A DNA stretch of 64,000 nucleotides from an uncultured Eubacteriales bacterium. GTDB taxonomy: Bacteria; Bacillota; Clostridia; Oscillospirales; Oscillospiraceae. This document shows, piece after piece, positions 7,037 to 16,005 of the stretch (positions within the stretch are counted from its first letter, which is position 1; each line of letters starts with the position of its first letter). Made by a program: the position numbers and the translations under genes. Location: NCBI GenBank assembly GCA_905198835.1, contig CAJKDY010000009.1, forward strand, positions 1-64,000, given 5' to 3'. Below the pieces are notes generated by a model. That model did no database searches, was not told where the DNA came from, and saw nothing but the letters and a program-made list of their open reading frames with translations.

Positions 7037-7924
7037 TTACTTGCCGGACTTGACCTGATCCTCGTAGAACTCCAGGGCCTCTTTGTCGGTGGCGCCCTTG
7101 TGGACGATCATGCTGACGGCCTGCGCCATGGCCACGGGGTGGGTGGACTGGAAGATGTTGCGGCCCATGTCCACGCCGTGGGCGCCTTTCTGGATGACCT
7201 CGTAGGCCAGCTTCAGCGCGTCGGGCTCAGAGAGCTTTTTGCCTCCGGCCACCACGATGGGCACCGGGCAGGCGGCCACCACTTCTTCAAACTTCTCGCA
7301 GTTATAGGTCTTCACCACCTGTACGCCCATCTCGGCGATGATACGGGTGGCCAGTTTAAAGAACCGGTCGGTGCGCTCCATGTCCTTGCCCACGGCACAC
7401 ACGCCCATGGTGGGGATGGAGTAGCGCATACCGGCGTTGATGACCTGGCTCAGATTGTCGATGCTGGAAAGCTGACCGTCGGCCCCGATAAAGGTCTGAA
7501 CGGCCATGCAGTCGGCGTTCATGCGGATGGCGTCCTCAATGTCCACCGCCACCACCTCATGGCTCAGATCCTCCTGGATCATGGACGAACCCGAGGTGAC
7601 CCGCAATGCCACGCTCTTGACGATCTCAGGGGGCACGCAGGTCCGCAGAGCGCCCCGGGTGCCCATAAAGCAGTCCACATAGGGAGCCAGCTTGGGCAGC
7701 AGCAGGTCCAGCCGCTCCAGGCCGGCGGTGGAGCCCATAAAGTAGCCATGGTCAAAGGCGAACATGACGGTGTTGCCGCTGCTTGGGTCAAAGATGTTGG
7801 CCATGTGCTTTTTCATGCCCCAGTCCAGGGAGTTGATGCCCTTGAGGAAAAAGCCCTCCTGGTTGGCAAAGGGCACGTCCACGTGATAGTCCTTCGAGAC
7901 CTTCAATCCTTCTAAGTCAGCCAT
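7037..7924 (-). CDS. lsrF: LsrF, 3-hydroxy-5-phosphonooxypentane-2,4-dione thiolase
   Basis: 295 residues from an ATG preceded by AGGAGGA; an in-frame extension upstream runs through a repeat and is not used. LsrF is a class I aldolase-like thiolase for the last step of phospho-AI-2 breakdown. Matches to LsrF include LDWGMKKHMANIFDPSSG, FAFDHGYFMGSTAGLERLD and GVCAVGKDMERTDRFF. VVKTYNCEKFEEVV holds the Schiff-base lysine region, and HGVDMGRNIFQSTHPVAM is also present. It closes the lsrACDBF operon, separated from lsrB by a 280-base palindrome-rich region. Confidence 0.94.
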   Translation of the reverse strand: MADLEGLKVSKDYHVDVPFANQEGFFLKGINSLDWGMKKHMANIFDPSSGNTVMFAFDHGYFMGSTAGLERLDLLLPKLAPYVDCFMGTRGALRTCVPPEIVKSVALRVTSGSSMIQEDLSHEVVAVDIEDAIRMNADCMAVQTFIGADGQLSSIDNLSQVINAGMRYSIPTMGVCAVGKDMERTDRFFKLATRIIAEMGVQVVKTYNCEKFEEVVAACPVPIVVAGGKKLSEPDALKLAYEVIQKGAHGVDMGRNIFQSTHPVAMAQAVSMIVHKGATDKEALEFYEDQVKSGK

Positions 7925-7957
7925 AATTATGATTCCTCCTTCTTCCACACGCTGCGC

Positions 7958-8050
7958 GGGAGCGACCTCGCTCCCCTCCCAAAAGGACAGGGAGACCGCA
8001 TGGGCCCTCTGTCCTCTTGGGAGGGGAGGCACGGTAGCGCCGTGCCTCCC
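7958..8050. repeat. Cluster of three hairpins between lsrB and lsrF
   Basis: Three consecutive inverted repeats. GGGAGCGA/TCGCTCCC lies at 7958-7975. An imperfect 18-bp stem (CTCCCAAAAGGACAGGGAG type) lies at 7976-8024. A perfect GGGAGGCACGG/CCGTGCCTCCC stem with a 5-base loop lies at 8024-8050. They lie between copy B of the dispersed element and the lsrF ribosome site, so they may set a differential mRNA level between lsrB and lsrF. Confidence 0.7.
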
Positions 8051-8068
8051 GATAATTCGCGCTTGGGT

Positions 8069-8200
8069 TGTCACGCTCGGGTTGGGCACGCTTTCGCCGG
8101 TTCTTTCGCCACCCTTGGCAAAATGCCGTTGGCCTACGGCCAACCTGTTTTTGCCGTGCGGGCGGCTCCAAGCCCGGCGGCGTGCCTACCCTCGCGCTTC
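8069..8200 (-). repeat. Stop-codon-linked dispersed element, copy B
   Basis: 132 bp. Terminal stem GGGCACGC with GCGTGCC. A central long hairpin is built from GGCAAAA/TTTTGCC outside and GTTGGCC-TAC-GGCCAAC inside. On the minus strand it begins 4 bases after the lsrB stop codon. It is nearly identical to copy C in the central 90 bases. Confidence 0.85.
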
Positions 8201-8204
8201 GGTT

Positions 8205-9362
8205 TTAGAAATCGTAATTGTCCATGGTCTCGGCGTTAAAGATGGCGCGCTCGGGGAGCAGCACCACGCCGTTGTTGACGTCGGCGGTGGCGTCATCGGG
8301 ATTCAGGCAGTTGTTGGGCATGACCTCAACAGCGCCGATGCCGGGGACGTCGATGGTGTCGCCCACCTTCACGTCGTTACCGGCGGCGATGTAAGCGGCT
8401 ACATAGCAGCCCAGAGCGCCCTGGACCTTGCAGTCCCACAGGCCCCAGTTGTGGAGCACGCCGGCGGTGCAGTAGGGCTTAATGGCGTTGGGGGTAGCGA
8501 AGCCGGTGATGGTCACGTCGTCCTTGGTCAGACCAGCCTGCTGAGCGGCCTCCAACTGGCCGGGAAGGGCGGTGGAGTCGTTGCAGATGATCAGGTCGAT
8601 GTCGGGATGGGCGTCCAGAACGGCCTTGCCCACGGTGACGGACTTCTCAGCGTCCTGCTCAGAGTAGTAGTTGTCGGGCTGGACGTTCTCCCAGTTGGGA
8701 TACTTCTCCTTGATGATCTTCTCGCCCTCGACCTGCCAGGAGTTCTGGTCGGTCACAGTGGCCTGAGAATAGTGCCAGGCGTACTTGACGGGGTCCTTCT
8801 CGGGATCCACGCCGCGGGCCTTCAGGCCCTCGATGGACAGGTCCACCAGCATCTGGCCCAGGACCTCAGGGGTGCCCTGGGAGACCATCAGAGCGCGGTC
8901 GGCGACCTTGGAGTCGGAGTCCCAAGTGGAGACGGCGATGCCGGCGGCCATGGCCTGCTGCAGCGCGTCAGAGACGCCGGCGGCGTCCACGGTGGAGATG
9001 CAGATGGCGTCAACGCCCTTGGAGATGGCGTCGTTGATGCACTGGACCTGATCGGCCACAGTGGCGTTGGGGGAACCGATGTAGTCAACGGTCAGGCCCC
9101 AGTCCTTGGCGAACTCCTGGGCGCCGGTGTTGGCGACCTCAAAGAAAGCGTTGCCGGAGACCTTGGGGATGAAGGCCACGGTCTTGCCCTCAACGGCGCT
9201 GCCAGCAGGGGCGGGGGCGTCGGTGGCGGGGGTATCGGTGGCAGGGGTATCGGTGGCGGGAGCGTCGGTGGCGGGGGTCTGCTCCTTCTCGCCGCCACAG
9301 GCGGCCAGAGCGAACACCATTACCAGCGCAAGAGCCAATGCAAGGATCTTCTTCATGTTCAT
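8205..9362 (-). CDS. lsrB: LsrB, AI-2 binding lipoprotein of the ABC importer
   Basis: 385 residues. It has a lipoprotein signal with lipobox LAAC (Cys about 21), then a low-complexity ATD-rich linker (about 30-52) and a periplasmic-binding-protein fold. Similarity to LsrB runs to the end (VVLLPERAIFNAETMDNYDF). Ligand-pocket equivalents kept: Lys in FIPKVSG, Asp in TWDSDS, Asp-Gln in TVTDQN and Pro in TALPGQ. The alanine two residues after that proline in enterobacterial LsrB is Gln here. It captures extracellular AI-2 for LsrACD. AI-2 receptors with altered pockets are known from Clostridia. Confidence 0.9.
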   Translation of the reverse strand: MNMKKILALALALVMVFALAACGGEKEQTPATDAPATDTPATDTPATDAPAPAGSAVEGKTVAFIPKVSGNAFFEVANTGAQEFAKDWGLTVDYIGSPNATVADQVQCINDAISKGVDAICISTVDAAGVSDALQQAMAAGIAVSTWDSDSKVADRALMVSQGTPEVLGQMLVDLSIEGLKARGVDPEKDPVKYAWHYSQATVTDQNSWQVEGEKIIKEKYPNWENVQPDNYYSEQDAEKSVTVGKAVLDAHPDIDLIICNDSTALPGQLEAAQQAGLTKDDVTITGFATPNAIKPYCTAGVLHNWGLWDCKVQGALGCYVAAYIAAGNDVKVGDTIDVPGIGAVEVMPNNCLNPDDATADVNNGVVLLPERAIFNAETMDNYDF

Positions 9363-9427
9363 AGCTACATTCCTCCTAAATTTTTTTATATTTCAAACCG
9401 TTCCCGGCTTAAAATATCCAAAGGAAC

Positions 9428-10486
9428 TTAGACCGTGGCCTTTTTCTTGGGCTTGAGCTTCGCGAACTTGGCGATGACATTGGGGTTGCTGGCAATGGCA
9501 CGGCCCACCACCACCACGACCAGCAGGATCCCGATGGGGATATCCAGATACTGCTTGTTGACCCCAAAGCACAGCGGCATGCCAAAGCGGAGCAGACCGA
9601 TGATGATGGCCGCCAGAGCGGTGCCAATGACGCTGCCCTTGCCTCCGGTGGAGAGGGTGCCGCCCAGCACGCAGGCGGTGATGATGCTCATGGTCAGGGT
9701 GCTGCCGTGGCTGGGCAGGGCGGTGTTGCTGAACTGGGAGGTCATAAACACGCCGGTGATGCCCGCGGCCAGGCCGGTGAGTACATAGGTGGACATGATC
9801 ACCGCCCGGGAGTTGACCCCGGAGTACTCCGCGGCGCTGGGGTTGACCCCCACCAGGTAGACCTTCCGGCCATACTTACTGCGGTGCAGCAGCAGCCAGG
9901 CGATGACCAAAAGTCCCAGGAACAAAAGGATCTGCAGGGGGATGGCGTCAAAGAGCTTATACTTGGTAAAGGCCTTAAAGGACTCGGATTCGATGCTCAG
10001 GCCCTTATACATCTCCGTGCTGGACAGACTGGCCACCAACAGCGCCAGACCTGAATAGAGGAAGCTGCCGCCTAAGGTGACCACCATGGCCTGGACTCGG
10101 CAGTAGGCGATAAAGAAGCCGCTGAGGGCGCCGCACAGTCCGGCCACCAGCACGGCCACCAGCGCCGCCACCCACACGTTCAGACTCAGCTCCTGCCAGA
10201 GGATACCAATGACGATGGAGGTCAGGCCCACGATGGAACCGGCCTGGATGTCGATGCCCCCGGTGATCATCACGAAGGTGACAAAGATGGAGATAAAACA
10301 GATGGGCAGAAAATCATTGGTGGCGTTAAGGAGCAGGGAAATGCGGAGGAATTTTGGGTTTTTGAGGCCAAACACCACAAACTCCGCCACCAGGACCACG
10401 ATCAAAAAGAGGTTCCAGTTGAAGTTGGCGCCCTTGACCAGCCGGCGCAGCGCGCCGGGCCGGGTGGTAGTCAGGTCCTGTTTCAC
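9428..10486 (-). CDS. lsrD: LsrD, AI-2 ABC importer permease
   Basis: 352 residues with about ten hydrophobic segments of the branched-chain/ribose-type permease family. Landmarks are MITGGIDIQAGSIVGLTSIV (about 94-113) and CVLGGTLSTGGKGSVIGTAL (about 284-303), the coupling-loop region that meets the ATPase. Its GTG start overlaps the lsrC stop (GTGA), giving translational coupling. It pairs with LsrC to form the membrane channel. Confidence 0.88.
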   Translation of the reverse strand: MKQDLTTTRPGALRRLVKGANFNWNLFLIVVLVAEFVVFGLKNPKFLRISLLLNATNDFLPICFISIFVTFVMITGGIDIQAGSIVGLTSIVIGILWQELSLNVWVAALVAVLVAGLCGALSGFFIAYCRVQAMVVTLGGSFLYSGLALLVASLSSTEMYKGLSIESESFKAFTKYKLFDAIPLQILLFLGLLVIAWLLLHRSKYGRKVYLVGVNPSAAEYSGVNSRAVIMSTYVLTGLAAGITGVFMTSQFSNTALPSHGSTLTMSIITACVLGGTLSTGGKGSVIGTALAAIIIGLLRFGMPLCFGVNKQYLDIPIGILLVVVVVGRAIASNPNVIAKFAKLKPKKKATV

Positions 10487-11511
10487 GGCTGCCCCGCCTC
10501 CTTTCCAACGCTCTGTCCCGGCGTGGCGGTCCGGGCGGCCAGCCGGGCGTGACGGTTGCGAACGGCGGAGCGGTGCTGAATGAGGGCGTCCGCCACCACG
10601 ATGACCAGCAGCACGATACCGGTGATCACGTTATCATAGTAGCTGGAGAGCTTCATGAACACCAGCAAATAGCTGATGGAGGACATGATGATCGCGCCAA
10701 TGGCGGCGCCTACCACGCTACCTACGCCGCCGGAGAGGCTGATACCGCCCAGCACACAGGCGGCCACCGCCTTCATCTCGTAGCCGTTGCCCGACAGCGA
10801 GGTGACCTGGCCGGCCCGGGAGCAGAACAGGATGCCGGCCACCGCGGCCAGAATGCCGCAGAAAACATAAGCCATCACCTTGGTCCGGGTGGCGGGAATG
10901 CCCACCAGATCCGCGCCGCCGGCGTTATCGCCCACGGCCACGAAATACCGGCCCCTCTTGGTACGGGTGAGGAGGAACTGAATGACCAGCACCAGCACCA
11001 GCACCCCGCAAAACAGCACGGTCAACGGGCCCAGGAAACTCTTAGAGGAGAGATTTTTGAAAGACACAGGCAGATCTGTGACCTGCTTGGTGCCCACCTG
11101 CAGGTACATCAGGCCCCGCAGGATGCCGTTGGTGCCCAGGGTAAAAATCAGCGAGGGGATCTTCATCACAGCCACGCCCCAGCCGTTGATCAGGCCCACC
11201 ACCACGCCGATGAGGATGCCGATGGCGAAGGCCTTGAACCAGCTCTCGCCGTTTTGCATCATGGTGCCCACCACGGCGGCCACCAACCCCAGGTTGGAGC
11301 CCACGGAGACGTCGATCTCGCCGATGAGAATGGTAAAGGCCATGCCCACGGCCACGACAATGTAGACAATGGAGCTATTGAAGCAGGCGGCCACGTTTTT
11401 GCCGCCGGCTAGGAAGTCGGGATTCATGATGCCCACCACCAAGAACAGGGCGATGAGGAACACAAGGGCGGTCATCTCCCGCGCCTTGAGTACCTTCTTC
11501 ACGGTATTCAC
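10483..11511 (-). CDS. lsrC: LsrC, AI-2 ABC importer permease
   Basis: 342 residues, the same length as E. coli LsrC. Matching segments are VGMAFTILIGEIDVSVGSNL (about 55-74), KIPSLIFTLGTNGILRGLMY and EMKAVAACVLGGISLSGGVG (about 246-265). The GTG start overlaps the lsrA stop by four bases (GTGA), as lsrD does with lsrC, so lsrA, lsrC and lsrD are probably translated in series. Integral membrane protein, partner of LsrD. Confidence 0.9.
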   Translation of the reverse strand: MNTVKKVLKAREMTALVFLIALFLVVGIMNPDFLAGGKNVAACFNSSIVYIVVAVGMAFTILIGEIDVSVGSNLGLVAAVVGTMMQNGESWFKAFAIGILIGVVVGLINGWGVAVMKIPSLIFTLGTNGILRGLMYLQVGTKQVTDLPVSFKNLSSKSFLGPLTVLFCGVLVLVLVIQFLLTRTKRGRYFVAVGDNAGGADLVGIPATRTKVMAYVFCGILAAVAGILFCSRAGQVTSLSGNGYEMKAVAACVLGGISLSGGVGSVVGAAIGAIIMSSISYLLVFMKLSSYYDNVITGIVLLVIVVADALIQHRSAVRNRHARLAARTATPGQSVGKEAGQP

Positions 11512-13037
11512 GCGCCCACCTCCTCGCTATGGATAATGCCAAAAGCGGCGGCGGTCAGGTTGTCTTGGTTGATGTCCGCCTTCTGGAAATGGGCGTTGAT
11601 CCGGCCCTGGTACATGGTCACGGCCCGGTCGGCCAGCTCGATGATCTCCTCCATATCGCTGGAGATCAACAGGATGGAAACGCCCTGCTCCCGCAGCTGC
11701 TCGATGATGGCGTACACATCGCCTCGAGCGGCGGCGTCGATGCCCCGAGTGGGCTCATCCAAAATGACGATGCCCGGCTCCGTGGCCAAACTCCGGCCAA
11801 TGACGATCTTCTGCTGGTTTCCGCCAGACAGGGACCCGGCCAGCTGCTCCTGACCGGTGACCTTGGTGCGGAAGTCCTGGATGTAGCGCTGGGTAATGTC
11901 GAACTCCCGGCGGCGGTTCAGCAAAAACCGGCCCAGGGAATGACCAAACAGGTTTGCGGAGGTGGTGTTGGCGTCCACGGCGCAGATCTTGTAGAGGCCG
12001 TTGAGATGCCGGTCCTCGGGCACATAGTTGAGCCCGGCGGCAATGATCTTGCGGGTGCTCTGGCCGGTAACGTCCTTGCCCTTGAGGCGCACCTTGCCGC
12101 CCAAGACCTTGTCCATTCCAAAGATGGTGGTGGCCATCTCCGTCCGCCCCGCGCCCACCACGCCGGCCACGCCTAGGATCTCGCCGGGCCAGACCTGGAG
12201 CGACACATGGTCGAAGCCGTAGCCGCTGAAGTCCTCCAGCTCCAGCACCGGCTGGGCGGAGTAGTCCACCTGGGCGCTGCGGGTCTTCTTCTGCTGAGTG
12301 TCCTGGGCCGTATCTGGAGGTAGCAGCCCCCGCACCAGGTCCTCTCTGGTAAACTGGTCCACCGGACCCTGGACGGTGATCACGCCGTCTCGCATGATGG
12401 CGACGTCGGTGGCGATGTCAAAGACCTCGGCCAGGCGGTGGGTGATGTAGATGATGCCGATGCCCTTGCTCTTCAGGTCTTCTACTACCTTAAATAAGCT
12501 CTGCACCTCGTCAAAGGTAAGGGCGGAGGTGGGCTCGTCCAGGATCAGCAGCTTGGCGTGGCGCAAAATGCCCCGGAGGATCTCCACCATCTGCTGCTCG
12601 GCAATGGAGAGGCTACTGGCCTTCCGGGTCAGGTCCAGCTTCCAGCCCACCTCTTCCATGATCTGCTCCAGCTCGGTGTGCAGCTGGGGCTTTGGGATGT
12701 GAAAGCCGATGGTGATGTTCTCCTCCACCGACATGTTGGGAAACAAAAGAGGCTCCTGAGGCACCATGTAGATGCCCTTGGAGAGGGTCGCGGCAGTGCG
12801 GGAGGTGTCCAGCTTCTCCCCCGCGAAGGACAGCTCGCCGCTGTCGTGGGTGTAGATGCCCATGATGATCTTCATCAGGGTGGACTTGCCCGCGCCGTTG
12901 CCTCCGATCAGGGCCAGGGCCTGGCCAGGGAACACGTCCAGGTCGATGCCCTTGAGCACCTGGTTCAAGCCAAAGGACTTGCGGATGCCGCGCACCGACA
13001 GCAGCGCTTGCCGTCCGCCCCGCTCCATCCCTTCCAT
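11508..13037 (-). CDS. lsrA: LsrA, AI-2 ABC importer ATPase (tandem domains)
   Basis: 509 residues from the ATG 8 bases after GGAGG. Two fused ABC domains. Domain 1 has Walker A GGNGAGKST (about 45), a variant signature LSIAEQQMVEI and Walker B LLILDEPTSALT. Domain 2 has the usual degenerate Walker A GVVGAGRTE, signature LSGGNQQKIVIGR and Walker B IVILDEPTRGID. This is the sugar-type importer ATPase architecture. First gene of lsrACDBF, transcribed away from lsrR. It powers AI-2 uptake. Confidence 0.93.
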   Translation of the reverse strand: MEGMERGGRQALLSVRGIRKSFGLNQVLKGIDLDVFPGQALALIGGNGAGKSTLMKIIMGIYTHDSGELSFAGEKLDTSRTAATLSKGIYMVPQEPLLFPNMSVEENITIGFHIPKPQLHTELEQIMEEVGWKLDLTRKASSLSIAEQQMVEILRGILRHAKLLILDEPTSALTFDEVQSLFKVVEDLKSKGIGIIYITHRLAEVFDIATDVAIMRDGVITVQGPVDQFTREDLVRGLLPPDTAQDTQQKKTRSAQVDYSAQPVLELEDFSGYGFDHVSLQVWPGEILGVAGVVGAGRTEMATTIFGMDKVLGGKVRLKGKDVTGQSTRKIIAAGLNYVPEDRHLNGLYKICAVDANTTSANLFGHSLGRFLLNRRREFDITQRYIQDFRTKVTGQEQLAGSLSGGNQQKIVIGRSLATEPGIVILDEPTRGIDAAARGDVYAIIEQLREQGVSILLISSDMEEIIELADRAVTMYQGRINAHFQKADINQDNLTAAAFGIIHSEEVGA

Positions 13038-13387
13038 CTGTCCCACCTCCTGCAGTTCGCGAATTTAGACAAATGTTGTTAGCGTATTATTTTTATAGTC
13101 ACAGATATGATAAATGGTTTTGGGTCGTTTGTCAACCGGGAGAAGGGCTTTTTCTTGCAAAAGTTTTGGTTTTTCCCGTCGAAAAAAACGGAAAGTTTTG
13201 GGCATTTCGCCCTCGATTTGAGCAAGTCGCACAAAAACCGCTCCCAGATTTTGGCCATTTCAATGATTTTCCGCTTTTTGCAAGATTTCTACCGCTTTCA
13301 TTTGACAGTCCCGGAGCCTTGGTGCTATACTGTTACAAGAGAACTTTTGACGTACATATCAACTTTTGTCATGGTGGTGGCCCAGGA
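13038..13387. promoter_or_regulatory. lsrA/lsrR divergent control region
   Basis: 350 AT-richer bases without a gene. Minus-strand promoter for lsrA: TTGACA (13130-13135), 17-base spacer, TATCAT (13107-13112). Plus-strand promoter for lsrR: TTGACA (13302-13307), 18-base spacer, TATACT (13326-13331). Repeated TTTTGAC/ATCAACTTTTG motifs near 13344-13368, just after the lsrR start point, are candidate LsrR sites. The middle 150 bases are rich in TTTT/AAAA and hold nothing else recognised. An open frame through here into lsrR has no supporting features. Confidence 0.7.
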
Positions 13388-14362
13388 ATGGACACAGAAA
13401 ACAAAATGGACCTGGAGCATTTTCTCATGGTCAAGGCGGCGTGGTACTATTATATTGAGGACTACACCCAGCAGACCATTTCTCAGCTACTTGGCGTCAG
13501 CCGGGGCAAGGTCATCGCCCTTTTGGAGCGGGCGCGCCAGACCGGGCTCATTCAGTTCAGCATCCGCTCTGACAGCGACCGACGGATGTCTATGGAGCAG
13601 GAGATGGCCCGCCGCTTTCATCTCAAAGACGTATTTTTGGTCCCAGCGGAGCAGACCTTGGATAACCCCAAGGAATCCATTGCCCAGGCCGCGGCTATGT
13701 ATATTCTCCACCGTGCCGAGGACGGCGCCTACATCAACATCGGCTATGGCGACACCACCAGCCGGGTACTCAACCACTTGGCCACGGCGGCGGAACGGCC
13801 ACTGAACGTGGTGAGCATGACGGGGGGCGTGAACTATTACCTGCCCACCGACCACCCCTCCAACGTCTTCAACGCCCGGCTCTACCTGACGCCATCGCCC
13901 CTTCTTTTGTCCAGCGCGGAGCTGCGTGACGCCATGGCCCAGGAGCCCGATGTGCGGGAGGTCAGCCGCATGGTCCCGCTGTCCTCCATGAGCGTGGTGG
14001 GCATTGGCCACATGGGGGAGGACGCCACCATTATCCATAGCGGCGTGCTGACCAAAAACGACTTCACGGTGCTGAAAATGCAGGGCGCTGTCGGCGATAT
14101 TCTGAGCCACTTTTTGGACGAGACGGGCAAGGCGGTGGCCCCCAACCTGGAAAGCCGTTTGATGTCCACACCGCTGGAGCAGCTGAAAAAGCTGAAAAAC
14201 GTCATCGGCGTGGCCGGCGGACTGGAGAAGGTAGAGGTGATCCTGGCAGTGCTTCAGGGCGGATACCTGGACGTCCTTATCACCGACGAGCGCACCGCTC
14301 AGGCGCTTTTGGAGCGTTCCAACCACATGGCGAACGTGACCTGGGGCGGCGATCAGCCCTGA
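13388..14362 (+). CDS. lsrR: LsrR, transcriptional regulator of AI-2 uptake
   Basis: 324 residues of the SorC/DeoR-like sugar-binding regulator family, close to E. coli LsrR (317). The N-terminal helix-turn-helix (about 18-50: VKAAWYYYIEDYTQQTIS, LLGVSRGKVIALLERARQTG) is followed by the effector domain with IGYGDTTSR, VSMTGGVNYY, VVGIGHMGEDATIIHSG and a final ITDERTAQALL. LsrR represses lsr genes until phospho-AI-2 binds. The ATG at 13388 is chosen by length and by the position after the promoter; upstream in-frame codons lie before the predicted transcript start. Divergent from lsrA, 37 bases ahead of lsrK. Confidence 0.9.
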   Translation: MDTENKMDLEHFLMVKAAWYYYIEDYTQQTISQLLGVSRGKVIALLERARQTGLIQFSIRSDSDRRMSMEQEMARRFHLKDVFLVPAEQTLDNPKESIAQAAAMYILHRAEDGAYINIGYGDTTSRVLNHLATAAERPLNVVSMTGGVNYYLPTDHPSNVFNARLYLTPSPLLLSSAELRDAMAQEPDVREVSRMVPLSSMSVVGIGHMGEDATIIHSGVLTKNDFTVLKMQGAVGDILSHFLDETGKAVAPNLESRLMSTPLEQLKKLKNVIGVAGGLEKVEVILAVLQGGYLDVLITDERTAQALLERSNHMANVTWGGDQP

Positions 14363-14399
14363 GAGGGCCATTCATTTGAAGAAAGGAAGCGACAAAAGT

Positions 14400-15962
14400 A
14401 TGGCAAAGTATCTCATGGCGGTAGACGCGGGCACCGGCAGCGTCCGGGCGGTGATCTTTGACCTCTCGGGCAACCAGGTGGGCTGCGTCCAGCAGGAGTG
14501 GACCCACCTGGAGGACCCCCGCTGGCCGGGCAGTATGGACTTTGACTGGAAGAAGAACTGGGCTCTGGCCAGCGGCTGTATTCGGGACGTCCTGAAGAAG
14601 ACGGGCATCGCCCCTTCCGACATCGCCGCCGTCTCCACCACCTGCATGCGCGAGGGCATTTTGCTCTACGACGGCGACGGCAACGAGATCTGGGCCTGCG
14701 CCAATGTAGACGCCCGGTCCGACGCCCAGGTGGGCCAGCTCAAGGCCCTGGACCCCGAGCTGGAGCGGGAGGTGTACTTAAAGTCCGGCCAGACCTACGC
14801 CCTGGGCGCTCTGCCCCGGCTTTTGTGGGTCAAGGATAACATGCCCGAAGTCTACGCTAAGGCCGCCCATCTGGGCATGTTCAACGACTGGCTCATCTAT
14901 AAACTCACCGGCAAGCTGGCCGTGGAACCCTCCAACGGCTCCACCACCGGCATCATGGATCTGCAAAGCCGCGGCTGGCTGCCCCAGATCGCCGAGAAGT
15001 GCGGTCTTCGCAGCGACATTTTCCCCCCGGTGGTGGAGTGCGGTCAGCTCTTTGCCACCGTCAGCGCCAAGGGCGCGGCGGACACCGGGCTCTTGGCGGG
15101 CACCCCGGTGGTGGTAGGCGGCGGCGACTGCCAGCTGGGCACTCTGGGCGTTGGGGCCACCAGCGCCAACCAGGCCGCCGTCTTCGGCGGTTCCTTCTGG
15201 CAGTATGAGTTCAACACCGACTCGGGTAAGACCGACCCGGGCTGCCGGGTGCGGGTAAACTGCGCGGCTGTGCCCGCGCTTTGGCAGTATGAGGCCCTGG
15301 CCTTTAAGCCCGGCCTTGTGATGCGTTGGTTCCGGGACGGCTTTTGCCAAAAGGAGCTGGAAGAGGCCAAGGCCACCGGTCGGGACTGCTACGACATTAT
15401 GAACGAAAAGGCCCAGGACATTCCCGCGGGGTGCTATGGGATGCAGTGCTGCTTTAGCGACACCATGAACTTCATCAACTGGAAGCATGCCTCCCCCACC
15501 TTTACCAACTTCCTCCTGGAGCCGGATAAATTCAACCGCTACACCTTCTACCGCTCCATTTTGGAGAATACCGCCATCCTGGTGCGCTCCCACATCGACC
15601 TGGTCCGGGAGGCCACCGGCCATGAGCCCGACGAGCTCATCTTCGCCGGCGGCGCGGCCAAGAGCCCCCTGTGGGCCCAGATCGTATCCGACGTCACTGG
15701 AAAGCCGGTCAAGGTCCCGGTGGTCAAGGAGGCCACCGCCCTGGGCGCGGCCATTCTGGCCGGCGTGGGCGTGGGCATTTGGAAAACCGTCGAGGAGGCC
15801 GCGGCGGCCACGGTGAAGTGGGACAAGACCTACCAGCCCAACCAGGCCAACAAAGCGGTCTATGACGAGCTGTACGCGGCGTGGAAGCGCCTCTACCCCA
15901 GGCAGTTGGCTCTGTGCGACGAGGGGTTGACCCGCAATATGTGGATCGCGCCGGGGCTTTAA
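14400..15962 (+). CDS. lsrK: LsrK, autoinducer-2 kinase
   Basis: 520 residues of the FGGY carbohydrate kinase family. Sequence starts MAKYLMAVDAGTGSVRAVIFD, the phosphate-1 motif, followed by WKKNWALASGCIRDVL and STTCMREGILLYD. The C-terminal half has ELIFAGGAAKSPLWAQIVSD (adenosine motif) and VVKEATALGAAILAG. LsrK phosphorylates imported AI-2, trapping it and making the LsrR inducer. The ATG at 14400 follows GAAAGGAAG; a TTG 24 bases upstream lies before that site. Within lsrR-lsrK-cupin-cupin. Confidence 0.92.
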   Translation: MAKYLMAVDAGTGSVRAVIFDLSGNQVGCVQQEWTHLEDPRWPGSMDFDWKKNWALASGCIRDVLKKTGIAPSDIAAVSTTCMREGILLYDGDGNEIWACANVDARSDAQVGQLKALDPELEREVYLKSGQTYALGALPRLLWVKDNMPEVYAKAAHLGMFNDWLIYKLTGKLAVEPSNGSTTGIMDLQSRGWLPQIAEKCGLRSDIFPPVVECGQLFATVSAKGAADTGLLAGTPVVVGGGDCQLGTLGVGATSANQAAVFGGSFWQYEFNTDSGKTDPGCRVRVNCAAVPALWQYEALAFKPGLVMRWFRDGFCQKELEEAKATGRDCYDIMNEKAQDIPAGCYGMQCCFSDTMNFINWKHASPTFTNFLLEPDKFNRYTFYRSILENTAILVRSHIDLVREATGHEPDELIFAGGAAKSPLWAQIVSDVTGKPVKVPVVKEATALGAAILAGVGVGIWKTVEEAAAATVKWDKTYQPNQANKAVYDELYAAWKRLYPRQLALCDEGLTRNMWIAPGL

Positions 15963-16005
15963 ACTTGCCGGCGACTACCCAACAAAGAAGGAGGAGAAGA
16001 ACACC

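Noticed and set aside
6045..7924. AEC transporter as a member of the lsr operon, possibly exporting AI-2 products
   Set aside because: A perfect terminator (6989-7019) separates it from lsrF, and AEC proteins are not part of known AI-2 systems.
7925..8143. N-terminal extension of lsrF through the repeat, and the recurring peptide GQRHFAKGGERTG read from three element copies
   Set aside because: A strong ribosome site precedes the ATG at 7924. The shared peptide arises because the repeat DNA is shared; its frame has different lengths and contexts in each copy, and the changes between copies follow stem pairing and not codons.
13073..13387. N-terminal extension of lsrR by 105 codons
   Set aside because: It runs through the divergent promoter region, upstream of the predicted transcript start, and the AT-rich sequence does not resemble LsrR proteins.
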